Shown here one piece after another: positions 56,712 through 64,000 of a DNA stretch of 64,000 nucleotides. Under the pieces are notes generated by a model. The model saw only the letters and a list, made by a program, of their open reading frames with translations. It was not told the origin of the DNA and did no database searches. A program made the position numbers and the translations under genes. The stretch comes from an uncultured Fibrobacter sp. Lineage in GTDB: Bacteria; Fibrobacterota; Fibrobacteria; Fibrobacterales; Fibrobacteraceae. Position 1 is the first letter of the stretch, and each line of letters begins with the position of its first letter. The DNA is taken from NCBI GenBank assembly GCA_934691725.1, contig CAKUTF010000003.1, positions 1 to 64,000 of the forward strand. The letters are read 5' to 3'.

Positions 56712-58985
56712 ATGGAGCTTTTTAGAAAAGCTTTGCCTTTGGTCATATTATCTTCTGCGAGCCTTTTTGCCGCGGATATCACATATAGCGATTCCAAAAT
56801 GGGAAAGTCGATTACTTATCCGGGGTCGCCCGTTCCGGTGGAAAACATTCAAAACCCCAAGGCGCCTTATTCGTTCAACACCTATTGTACGGATATCGGC
56901 AAGGACGGTAAGTTTAAGACAGGCGCTTTCGAGGTGACGAAGATTCGTCGCCATGCGGACAGGAAAACCATCATGTTTTCCGTTGCTCGAGGGGGCTCGA
57001 TTCCGAACTATTACATCACATGTGAAAACGAAGCGGAGTATCGCGTGACATGCGGTAACGGCCTTGCCTACTCGGGAAAACTGAAGTGGACTGCTGAAAT
57101 GCGGCGTTGCAAGAAAAATTGTGGCGTCGATAAGGGTTGGAAAACGGTTCCGCTCAGCGACTACAATGCCTCGACGGGAAAGTTCTACCAGAAAGGATTC
57201 TGCAAGGATAAAAACCGGGTCCCGAAAGAAGAAATCTTTGAACAGTGGAATGTTCGCAAAGTCGCTCTTCCGGCGCTTCCCTCTAGTTCCAAAAAGCTGG
57301 GGCGCCCGGTAGTCTTTGTCCCGGGGCATAATTCCTCGTTCATCTCTTTTGGCGCAAAGCCGCTTGGAAAGGCGGAAGCGACCAATTCGGATTTTTTGAA
57401 CGGAAAGGTTTCCGGTTACGAACAGGGATCCTTGCCGGATATCATCGCGAGAGACCAAAAGCTGAACGTTTCAAGGCAGGGCATCAATTCCAATGGCTTG
57501 TACTTCTTCACCGCGCCGTATAAGAAGTCGGGGAAGACTTATGTGCAGGTTTTGCCGCATTGGAAAGACGACAATGCAAAACAGTCGATTTCCTTTGCGC
57601 TTTACAAGTATCTTGAAAAGATTCTCAATGCGCATTATGGAAACTCGTGGAAAACGGATGCGTCGAAACAGGTCGATCTGGTCGCTCACAGCCAGGGCGG
57701 GCTTGTCATCCGGGAAATGCTCCGCGGATTGAGGGCGAATGCGAAACATTATCCGTCGGGAAAGGCGAATCCGGCAAACCATATTCGCCGTGTTGTTACG
57801 GTAAATACGCCGCATTTCGGGTCGGAACTTGCCGATGACTATTCGAATATCAAAAAATCGAAGCCCGCTGTCGCTGCATTCATCAAGGAAATCCAGGACC
57901 AGAGAAACCGGGAAAAGAAAGGAGAACGTTATGGAAACCGGACTTTGCTCTCGGCGAACGTAAAAAAAGATCTTGTGGAATTCTTCAAAAAAGGCGCGGG
58001 AAAAGATATTTCGGCGGAGCTTTTGCAAGAAGTCGGGATGGGAAAGACGATGAGCAAGGTCATTGCCAATCTTTTCATTCCTTCGGATAGGATTCTTTCC
58101 GGGCTTTTGGGAACATCGACCGATGTCAGCGTCAAGCTTTCGGGTAGCTATGTCGGCGATTTCAAGCTGAAGACGACTTATAAATATCTTTTCGGACTTC
58201 GGAAAAAAACGATGACGAAAAAAATCGACTTTTTAAAGCCGCTTCGCGATTCGCTTTGGGCGTGGCATGCCGATGGCGCTCATCTGGCGACGCATTCTTC
58301 GTTCATATCGAAACTTTCCAAGGAAGGTTATCCGAAACGTCCGGATGGGACAAATGTGCAGATGCGCCCGATGTATTCTTCGGACATGCGCGGTCTTCGC
58401 AATTACTTTATGAACCAGCTTTCGAGCGGAAGCACCAAGTTCTGCAAGAGTTCGAACGATGTCGAGAAAAACGCCTGTTTGTCCGTGACGAATTTTGTCA
58501 ATGCGCTCCTGTATAAATCCCAGGGGGTCAAGTTGAAGAATATCCAGGGGATCGAAAGCTGGCTGAAATTCTACAACAACCTGATGGAAGAATGGCTCGG
58601 AGCGAGCGACTTGCTGGTGACGGCCTACAGCCAGCAGTTTATGGATAAAAAGCAGAAGTTCGGTCCAAAATATCAAAAGGAATTTCTGACGCCGAAGACT
58701 TACAGCATTTACCTTTCGCAGGTTCCGAACAAGTATCCGTATAATGTCGTCCCGCATGGAGATGTGCTGACTTATGGACGAATCGACAATGCCGATTACA
58801 ATATCCATTTGCAGAGCATCGAGTTTGAAGGCGCTCCGCGGAAAGGTTCGGATCTTTATTGCGCACTAGACGAATCAAAGTGCTCCGTCGGCCTGAAAAA
58901 GGTGAAGCGCAAGGAAGCCGCTCCCGCAAAGGTTATTGGCGGAATCGTCATGACGGATTGGAAACATTTTGTCGGCGGTGCCTGA
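56712..58985 (+). CDS. Exported lipase-like alpha/beta hydrolase
   Basis: 757 residues. Signal peptide MELFRKALPLVILSSASLFA; ATG 56712 has AGGAGA 7 bases upstream. Residues ~20-190 form a Cys-containing beta-rich domain (several Cys: CTDIG, CENEAEYRVTCG, CKKNCG). The hydrolase core begins near 195 with VVFVPGH and has nucleophile Ser327 (VAHSQGG) and later TVNTPHFGS, typical of PGAP1/LipA-like lipases; a His in HADGAHLATHS or PHGDVLTYG could complete the triad. An ~150-residue helical insert follows the core. First of three overlapping exported-protein genes. Lipid or ester substrate unknown. Confidence 0.82.
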   Translation: MELFRKALPLVILSSASLFAADITYSDSKMGKSITYPGSPVPVENIQNPKAPYSFNTYCTDIGKDGKFKTGAFEVTKIRRHADRKTIMFSVARGGSIPNYYITCENEAEYRVTCGNGLAYSGKLKWTAEMRRCKKNCGVDKGWKTVPLSDYNASTGKFYQKGFCKDKNRVPKEEIFEQWNVRKVALPALPSSSKKLGRPVVFVPGHNSSFISFGAKPLGKAEATNSDFLNGKVSGYEQGSLPDIIARDQKLNVSRQGINSNGLYFFTAPYKKSGKTYVQVLPHWKDDNAKQSISFALYKYLEKILNAHYGNSWKTDASKQVDLVAHSQGGLVIREMLRGLRANAKHYPSGKANPANHIRRVVTVNTPHFGSELADDYSNIKKSKPAVAAFIKEIQDQRNREKKGERYGNRTLLSANVKKDLVEFFKKGAGKDISAELLQEVGMGKTMSKVIANLFIPSDRILSGLLGTSTDVSVKLSGSYVGDFKLKTTYKYLFGLRKKTMTKKIDFLKPLRDSLWAWHADGAHLATHSSFISKLSKEGYPKRPDGTNVQMRPMYSSDMRGLRNYFMNQLSSGSTKFCKSSNDVEKNACLSVTNFVNALLYKSQGVKLKNIQGIESWLKFYNNLMEEWLGASDLLVTAYSQQFMDKKQKFGPKYQKEFLTPKTYSIYLSQVPNKYPYNVVPHGDVLTYGRIDNADYNIHLQSIEFEGAPRKGSDLYCALDESKCSVGLKKVKRKEAAPAKVIGGIVMTDWKHFVGGA

Positions 58986-60139
58986 TGAAATATTGGATTG
59001 AACTTTTGCTTTTGGGCATTCTTGCCGCTTGTTCTTCAAACGGAGAACTTTCGCAAAAAAACGGAAGTTCCGGTTGGCAATCGGCGGGACTTTCCGTAGA
59101 TTACGCCGATGCCGAAAATCTTGGAACGGGCATAGAAACGGTTACGAGCGTGGGCGATTATCTTTTTGCGCGTAACGATCGGCAAATCGACGGCAAACGT
59201 CGATACCAGCTTTTCCAGGGAAAGGTTGGCAGCCTTCTGTGGAAAGAACTGGAACTTCCTGACGGCGATGTGCCAAATGTTCTTTTTGCCGATTCGGGAA
59301 TCCTTTACGTGGGAACGTTCTTCAGTTCTAGCGGCGCTAGGCTCTGGATCTTTAACCCGGAAAAGGAAACGTGGACTCATCGAGAACTTCCCGTTGTCGA
59401 TAAACGGTTTCCCATTTCGGATTCCGCTTACGGGATAGACGGCATAGCAAAGTTCTGCGGACGTCTAGTACTCTCGTTTTCGCATGGGATGTTCGGAGAA
59501 AAAAATCCCATCTATTTTGAATCGGGTGACGGAACGTGGAACAACTGGAATCGGGGATTTCCCGCAGAGGAATCCTTCATGCGAGCCGAGGAATGGAACG
59601 GTTCTCTGTTCGCCATGACATACGGCAACGGAATCTATCGTTTCGATCTTTCGGATACGTCGTGGCATTCGGTTCCCGCTCCGACGGTCGCTTGCGAAAA
59701 TGGCGCCTGGAACGATTCTTCGATGCTTGCCCGGGATGCGGTAATAGAAGATAACGGATTGCTTGTCGGCTATGCGAATCTAGAAGGCGTCTTCTCGCTT
59801 TCTTCACAGGGAACTTGGCACCAGAAGATGGACTGTTCCCTGTTTTATACGGAAAGCGACGTTTCTCTGGTTTCCCGAACGCCGGCGTCCGTTTATCGCT
59901 TTGTCCCGTTTCTTGGAAATTATGTAGCCTTGGGTGAAGGTTCCGCCGTTTACGCTCCCAAGGAAAATCGTTGGAACGAACTGCCTCCGATTTCCGGAGT
60001 GGCTGAAATTTTAGATGGGACGATAGTAAAGGACACGCTTTACGTCGCCGCTTTCCAGAAAGGCGTTATGAAACTTTCAACGTCTTTTCTGGATTCAATC
60101 ATTCACATAAACACAATTCTTTCTGAGGTGACAAAATGA
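58985..60139 (+). CDS. Lipoprotein with beta-propeller-like repeats
   Basis: 384 residues. Lipoprotein signal with lipobox LAACSS (Cys16), so membrane-anchored. The body consists of about six to seven short beta units with Trp/Asp-rich turns (ARLWIFNPEKETWTHREL, SGDGTWNNWNRGFP, YRFDLSDTSWHSVPAP), as in kelch- or photosystem-type propellers. Its ATG overlaps the lipase stop by one base (TGATG) and its stop overlaps the next gene by 4 bases. Probably a binding partner of the lipase or of a surface ligand; not recognised as a named family. Confidence 0.76.
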   Translation: MKYWIELLLLGILAACSSNGELSQKNGSSGWQSAGLSVDYADAENLGTGIETVTSVGDYLFARNDRQIDGKRRYQLFQGKVGSLLWKELELPDGDVPNVLFADSGILYVGTFFSSSGARLWIFNPEKETWTHRELPVVDKRFPISDSAYGIDGIAKFCGRLVLSFSHGMFGEKNPIYFESGDGTWNNWNRGFPAEESFMRAEEWNGSLFAMTYGNGIYRFDLSDTSWHSVPAPTVACENGAWNDSSMLARDAVIEDNGLLVGYANLEGVFSLSSQGTWHQKMDCSLFYTESDVSLVSRTPASVYRFVPFLGNYVALGEGSAVYAPKENRWNELPPISGVAEILDGTIVKDTLYVAAFQKGVMKLSTSFLDSIIHINTILSEVTK

Positions 60140-60861
60140 AAAAATTATGGACGTTTGGAATTCTCGCAGCGGTTCATGCTGTCATGGCTAGCGAATCGTT
60201 TGGCGGGCTGGGACTGGCCATTTATCCGTCAGGGCGCGGAGCCGAAGTGGCTCATGTTGTGCAGGGCGCGTCGGCACATCTGGCAGGAATCGAAACCGGA
60301 GATTTTCTGCTATCGGCAAATGGCGTTTCGTTGTCGGGAAAATCCTTGGATTTTGACATGGACGTTCTCCGGGGAAATCCTGAAGAAACGGTTGAATTGA
60401 CCGTCTTGCGGAATTCGGATACCTTACGGATTTCGGTTCGACGCGAAGCGATCGTTGTCAAGAATTCTGCAGACGAAGATGGTTCCGGGATAGCGTTCAA
60501 GGCGATGTCGGATGAATCGCTGCAGTTTTTGGATGCGGTTGAACTTCCGAATTTAAACGCAAGCGTGTATGCGAAAATTTCCGAAAGTTCAGACTTGGTT
60601 TCGCCTTTCCGCAAAGAGGCCGGTTCCCTTTCGCTTTCGATATTTGACCGAAATTCCATCCAGTTTGAACTGGAAAACTCTGGTCCTGCGAAACTTGAAA
60701 TTTTTTCTGCGCAGGGTCAAAAGGTGGAAACGTTTCAAATGAATGGTTCTGCCGGAACGAATCTGCTCGCTTGGAATGGAAACGGGCTTTCGTCGGGAAG
60801 TTACTTTGTTCAGGTTTCCCAAAATGGAAAGACGCTTTCCTATAAGGGGGTGCTTCGCTAA
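60136..60861 (+). CDS. Exported PDZ protein with type IX-like C-terminal sorting domain
   Basis: 241 residues. Signal peptide (LWTFGILAAVHAVMA), a PDZ domain (about 20-105, GAEVAHVVQGASAHLAGIET as ligand groove and loop), a linker, and a final ~70-residue beta module (LEIFSAQGQKVETF ... LSSGSYFVQVSQNGKTLSYK) that has the form of the C-terminal sorting signal used by type IX secretion. Third gene of the lipase operon (4-base overlap). It may carry or position the operon's products at the surface. Confidence 0.8.
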   Translation: MKKLWTFGILAAVHAVMASESFGGLGLAIYPSGRGAEVAHVVQGASAHLAGIETGDFLLSANGVSLSGKSLDFDMDVLRGNPEETVELTVLRNSDTLRISVRREAIVVKNSADEDGSGIAFKAMSDESLQFLDAVELPNLNASVYAKISESSDLVSPFRKEAGSLSLSIFDRNSIQFELENSGPAKLEIFSAQGQKVETFQMNGSAGTNLLAWNGNGLSSGSYFVQVSQNGKTLSYKGVLR

Positions 60862-60880
60862 AAGAGGATTTTCCTTAACA

Positions 60881-60908
60881 AAAAGGAGTCGCAATTGCGA
60901 CTCCTTTT
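60881..60908. terminator. Bidirectional terminator between the PDZ and glycogen synthase genes
   Basis: Perfect 14-bp palindrome AAAAGGAGTCGCAA/TTGCGACTCCTTTT with A and T ends, between convergent genes. Confidence 0.9.
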
Positions 60909-60913
60909 GTCTG

Positions 60914-62149
60914 TTACTTTTTTCTCATGCCTTCGGCTTTATACCTTGCGATGATGGTTTCGTAGAAGTTGAATGTCTGCTTCGCGATGCTTTTCCAACT
61001 GAAAACGTCGATTGCCCGCTTGCGGCTGGCTTCTCCGAATTTTTTTGACAACTCCGGATTGTCGAGGAGCGTGTTCAAATTGTCGGCGAGAGCGTTCTGG
61101 AAATCTTCCGGATTTTTAGGCTCAAAATCCGAAGGAGATTTTGGCTCTAGCGGCACGAGAAATCCCGTTTGATTATGGACGATGATTTCCGGGATTCCGC
61201 CGACTGCGCTTCCGACAACGGGCGTTCCGCAGCTCATCGCTTCGAGGTTGATGATTCCAAACGGTTCGTAAAGCGATGGCGTGACAAAAGCGGTTGCGTA
61301 TGTGTAAAGTACGCGGAGCTCCTTGTGTGGCATCATTTCCTGGATCCAGAAAATACCGTCTCGGCTTTTTTGCAGACTTTGAATTTTCGATTCGCATTCC
61401 GCGGCGAGTTCCGGGGTATCCGGCGCACCTGCGCAAAGAACGATTTGCACGTCTTTGCGGATGTGCGGAATCGCTCCGATGAGCTGGGAGATGCCTTTCT
61501 GTTTTGTGATGCGTCCGACGAAAAGGATGAAAGGTTTTTCCCGATCGATGCCGTACTTGTCGAGAACTTCCGGTTCAAATGTCGGCTTGTAAAAATCGGG
61601 GTCGATGCCGTTGTAAATCACTTGGACGCGGTCGGCGGGGACACCATAAAGTTCCATCACATCGCGCTTCATTTCGTTTGAAACGGCGATGACCCCATCG
61701 GCGGCTTCGTAAGCGGTTCGTTCAATCCAGGAACTCATTCGGTATCCGCCGTTTCCAAGCTGTTCCGCTTTCCACGGACGGTGCGGCTCAAGGGAGTGGG
61801 TTGTCAGGACAAGCGGGCATTCCAAAAGACGGCTGGCAAGTACGCCGCCGAAATGACTGTACCAGGTATGACAATGGACTATATCAATGTTTTCTAGACT
61901 GCTTGTCCATTGCAGGTTGATGTCGAGCGGATTTAAAATCTTGGACATCCGGGCGTCGGAAGGAACATTTCCGAGTTTTGGTGAAAAGCCCAGCGCGTGG
62001 AGATTCTTTTCGGAATCGTTTTGATGGCCGAAGGCTCGCGCTTCGATTTCGCAAAACTCCTTGAGTTCGCGTGAAAGGAATTGGACATGGATTCCGGCAC
62101 CGCCATAGATGTCGGGAGGAAATTCGTTGGTGAGTAGGGCGACTTTCAT
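60914..62149 (-). CDS. Glycogen synthase, GT4 (corynebacterial) type
   Basis: 411 residues. Starts with the starch/glycogen-synthase opening KVALLTNEFPPDIYGGAGIH, then HCHTWYSH and VLTTHSLEPHRPWKAEQLG, IYNGIDPDFYKP, FVGRITKQKG and the donor motif SLYEPFGIINLEAMSCGTPVV. This is the ~400-residue GT4 form (GlgA/GlgM of actinobacteria), not the ~480-residue GT5 GlgA. Polymerises glucose onto glycogen or makes maltose-1-phosphate; the two activities cannot be told apart here. Fibrobacter stores much glycogen. Confidence 0.9.
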   Translation of the reverse strand: MKVALLTNEFPPDIYGGAGIHVQFLSRELKEFCEIEARAFGHQNDSEKNLHALGFSPKLGNVPSDARMSKILNPLDINLQWTSSLENIDIVHCHTWYSHFGGVLASRLLECPLVLTTHSLEPHRPWKAEQLGNGGYRMSSWIERTAYEAADGVIAVSNEMKRDVMELYGVPADRVQVIYNGIDPDFYKPTFEPEVLDKYGIDREKPFILFVGRITKQKGISQLIGAIPHIRKDVQIVLCAGAPDTPELAAECESKIQSLQKSRDGIFWIQEMMPHKELRVLYTYATAFVTPSLYEPFGIINLEAMSCGTPVVGSAVGGIPEIIVHNQTGFLVPLEPKSPSDFEPKNPEDFQNALADNLNTLLDNPELSKKFGEASRKRAIDVFSWKSIAKQTFNFYETIIARYKAEGMRKK

Positions 62150-62233
62150 ATTGGTAAATCTATCTTAATTCTCTTCGAAAAGGAAATTTTGGCAGAAATT
62201 GTGAATAAATATCCGTCGCAGGCTCTTTGCCGC

Positions 62234-64000
62234 TTATCCCTTTTCCGAAAGGGCCTTGGCGATGGATTCCCTGGTCAGAATTTCGGATAGGACTTCCCAT
62301 CTTCCGGATTCGGGGTGATAGACCGCATAGGCCGGGACTCCGCTTTTTCCGAGCGTTCGGAGAAGTCTTGTGACTTCTGGGCTTTCGAGCGTGTAATCCG
62401 CTTTGACGAGGATTGCTCCTGCGCGGGAAAAAACTTCCTTGACATCGTCTTTCGAAAGGACCATCGCTTCGTTGGTCTTGCAGGTGAGGCACCAGTCGGC
62501 GGTCACATCGACAAAAATCGGACGGCTTTCTTTTGAAAGCATTTGAAAAGCCTCTTCCGAATATAGATACCAGCCGTTTTCATCGAGAGTCTTTTCGGCT
62601 GCGTCGCGTGCTTTTTCATCTAGGATGGAGCGTATCGCCGGCTTCCCTCCCAAAAACCATGCGGCAAGGAAGATGAAGACGATGACAAGGAGTGAAACGG
62701 GTTCCCTGGCGAAAGGCTTGTCCGGGCGAGCGAATTTTCCGAAGGCAATTGCGGCAAAAATGGCGAAGATGCCGAATCCGCAGACGATGACCGCTCCAAA
62801 AGTTCCCGCCATCCGGAAGGAAATCCAGACGAGCCATGCCGCGGTCCCGAACAAAAAGAGTCCGAGAAGCTTTTGGACCTTGACCATCCAGGCTCCCGGT
62901 TTCGGGAAGACTTTCAAGACAGATGGAAAGATCGCTACGAGAATATAGGGAAAGGCTAGCCCCAGGGCGGCAAGGGTAAAGAAGAGGAAAAGTATCGAAG
63001 TCGGCTGCGTAAAGGCGAAACCCATCGCGGTTCCGAGAAACGGTGCGGAACACGGCGTGCTCAGCAGGACCATCAGAATGCCGCTCGCAAAGGCGCCTCC
63101 GAGACCTTCCTTGCGCGTCGCCGCATCCATTTTCGTGAGGGTCGAACCCGGCAGGAACAGTTCAAACGCTCCGAAGAGATTCATGGCGAAAGCCGAAAGC
63201 AGAACTACCATAAAGACGATAAATCCCGGATTCTGGAACTGGAATCCCCAACCCGAAAGGCCGTTGCCCGCTTGGATTAGGGCGACAACCGCGGCGAGGC
63301 TCCAAAATGAAATCAAGATCCCGAATACAAGCATCCCGGTCAGTTTCCAGAGTCGCGCCCGCGTTTCCCGAGCGTTTTTCGTCAGGTTGAAGAGTTTTAA
63401 AAAGAGGACCGGCAATACGCACGGCATCAGGTTGAGAATCAGCCCACCCAAAAACGCGAACCCGAGCAAAAGGATTAGCGACTCACCGGAGTTTTTTTTT
63501 AAAGGTTCTTCTTGAATTGTTCCGTCCTTGCTTTGTCCGAGCGTTTTTATCTGCATGGACGCATGGACGGTTTGCGGAGCGAGGCATATCTGGCTGCAGG
63601 CCTGGTAGGAAAAATCGATGTTTGTCGTGCTGGTGTCGTAATCGGCTGCGATATTTTTCACCGGAACCTGGACTAGGAACGTTCCCTTGAAAACCAGGTT
63701 TTCGAGATCTAGCGCTTCGCTGTATTCCTTGATTGGCGTGGGCCAAATCGGTTCGCCGAATTCGATTCCGCGGGCCCTGATTTCCAGTGTCGAAGGCTTT
63801 AAAAATTTATCGGCGGCGATGTTTGCGTTCACATGCCAACCGTCGGGAATGGAAATCTGGATATTTACCAGCGTGCCCTGGACCGTTTTTTCCGGCGGGT
63901 AGGAAATTTCTATCTGCGGCGGCGCCATGTTGTTGAGCGACACGAAACCGAAATCGTCTGCGCCCGCGAAGCCGCAAAAAAGCAAAATGAAAAAAAAGAA
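62234..64000 (-). CDS. dsbD: Thiol:disulfide interchange protein DsbD, 5' end cut by window edge
   Basis: Moves electrons from cytoplasmic thioredoxin to periplasmic thiols. Order: signal peptide running into the window edge (FFFFILLFCGFAGA), an N-terminal DsbD-alpha-like domain with YQACSQICLAP, a membrane core of eight helices with the paired cysteines in LMPCVLP and STPCSAP, and a C-terminal thioredoxin domain with ADWCLTCK. The frame is open through position 64000 and the start codon lies outside. Confidence 0.93.
   Translation of the reverse strand, partial: FFFFILLFCGFAGADDFGFVSLNNMAPPQIEISYPPEKTVQGTLVNIQISIPDGWHVNANIAADKFLKPSTLEIRARGIEFGEPIWPTPIKEYSEALDLENLVFKGTFLVQVPVKNIAADYDTSTTNIDFSYQACSQICLAPQTVHASMQIKTLGQSKDGTIQEEPLKKNSGESLILLLGFAFLGGLILNLMPCVLPVLFLKLFNLTKNARETRARLWKLTGMLVFGILISFWSLAAVVALIQAGNGLSGWGFQFQNPGFIVFMVVLLSAFAMNLFGAFELFLPGSTLTKMDAATRKEGLGGAFASGILMVLLSTPCSAPFLGTAMGFAFTQPTSILFLFFTLAALGLAFPYILVAIFPSVLKVFPKPGAWMVKVQKLLGLFLFGTAAWLVWISFRMAGTFGAVIVCGFGIFAIFAAIAFGKFARPDKPFAREPVSLLVIVFIFLAAWFLGGKPAIRSILDEKARDAAEKTLDENGWYLYSEEAFQMLSKESRPIFVDVTADWCLTCKTNEAMVLSKDDVKEVFSRAGAILVKADYTLESPEVTRLLRTLGKSGVPAYAVYHPESGRWEVLSEILTRESIAKALSEKG

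Noticed and set aside
56519..56797. 92-residue minus-strand frame upstream of the lipase gene
   Set aside because: Overlaps the lipase signal-peptide region and its ribosome site on the other strand, with no motif or convincing start context.

Overview
The window looks like a stretch of a Fibrobacter-type chromosome (Fibrobacterota). The strongest marker is a lipoprotein at 11082-13871 that ends in a domain of the 'Fibrobacter succinogenes major paralogous' type. Supporting signs are a C-terminal sorting-like module typical of type IX secretion (60136-60861), a secreted feruloyl-esterase-like enzyme, a spirochaete/mitochondria-type EF-G and Na+-pumping decarboxylase genes of an anaerobe. Taxonomy is inferred from protein character only; no 16S gene is present.

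Layout. 1-1680: small accessory patch with an EndoU-type toxin domain, a candidate immunity gene and a DUF4417 protein, then tRNA-Arg(UCU) and an unidentified rod-shaped RNA element. 2041-6817: fusA, a small unknown gene, map and a DEAD-box helicase, all on the minus strand. 7382-10657: a minus-strand group with trhP and a Wzi-like outer-membrane barrel. 11082-13871: the repeat-rich lipoprotein, with a C8 tract right after its start codon. 14038-21940: one long minus-strand operon running glycosyltransferase, mutY, CoA-transferase, then the four genes of a biotin-dependent Na+-pumping (methylmalonyl-CoA type) decarboxylase. With the CoA-transferase these make the succinate/propionyl-CoA energy module. 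22014-26678: a three-gene restriction-modification-like locus (two methyltransferase-like proteins and a GIY-YIG/SF2 helicase), preceded by a promoter and a strongly folded leader or small RNA. 27505-29226: an Rpn-type nuclease/transposase, a small Cys-rich protein and a decayed membrane-protein gene.

29336-32840: an overlapping ECF sigma factor, membrane anti-sigma-like protein and exported caspase-family protease. The protease carries a long GxQxGxxN-like repeat domain and an apparent outer-membrane barrel. I regard this as the most novel-looking system in the window. 32837-45311: a nitrogen-acquisition cluster of guanidine (or urea) carboxylase, three DUF1989 proteins, allophanate hydrolase, an ABC importer and an alpha/beta hydrolase. 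It is controlled by a ROK-family regulator through two matching palindromes rather than by a recognisable guanidine riboswitch.

45484-64000: secreted esterase, pheS, an MFS transporter, adk, an RhlE-like helicase, trmO, sbcDC, an exported lipase/lipoprotein/PDZ operon, a GT4-type glycogen synthase and a dsbD cut by the right edge. Three long intergenic regions (6847-7380, 10741-11066, 26982-27300) share one mosaic repeat built around the 13-mer CCGCGGACGTCTA, with its modules in nearly the same order.
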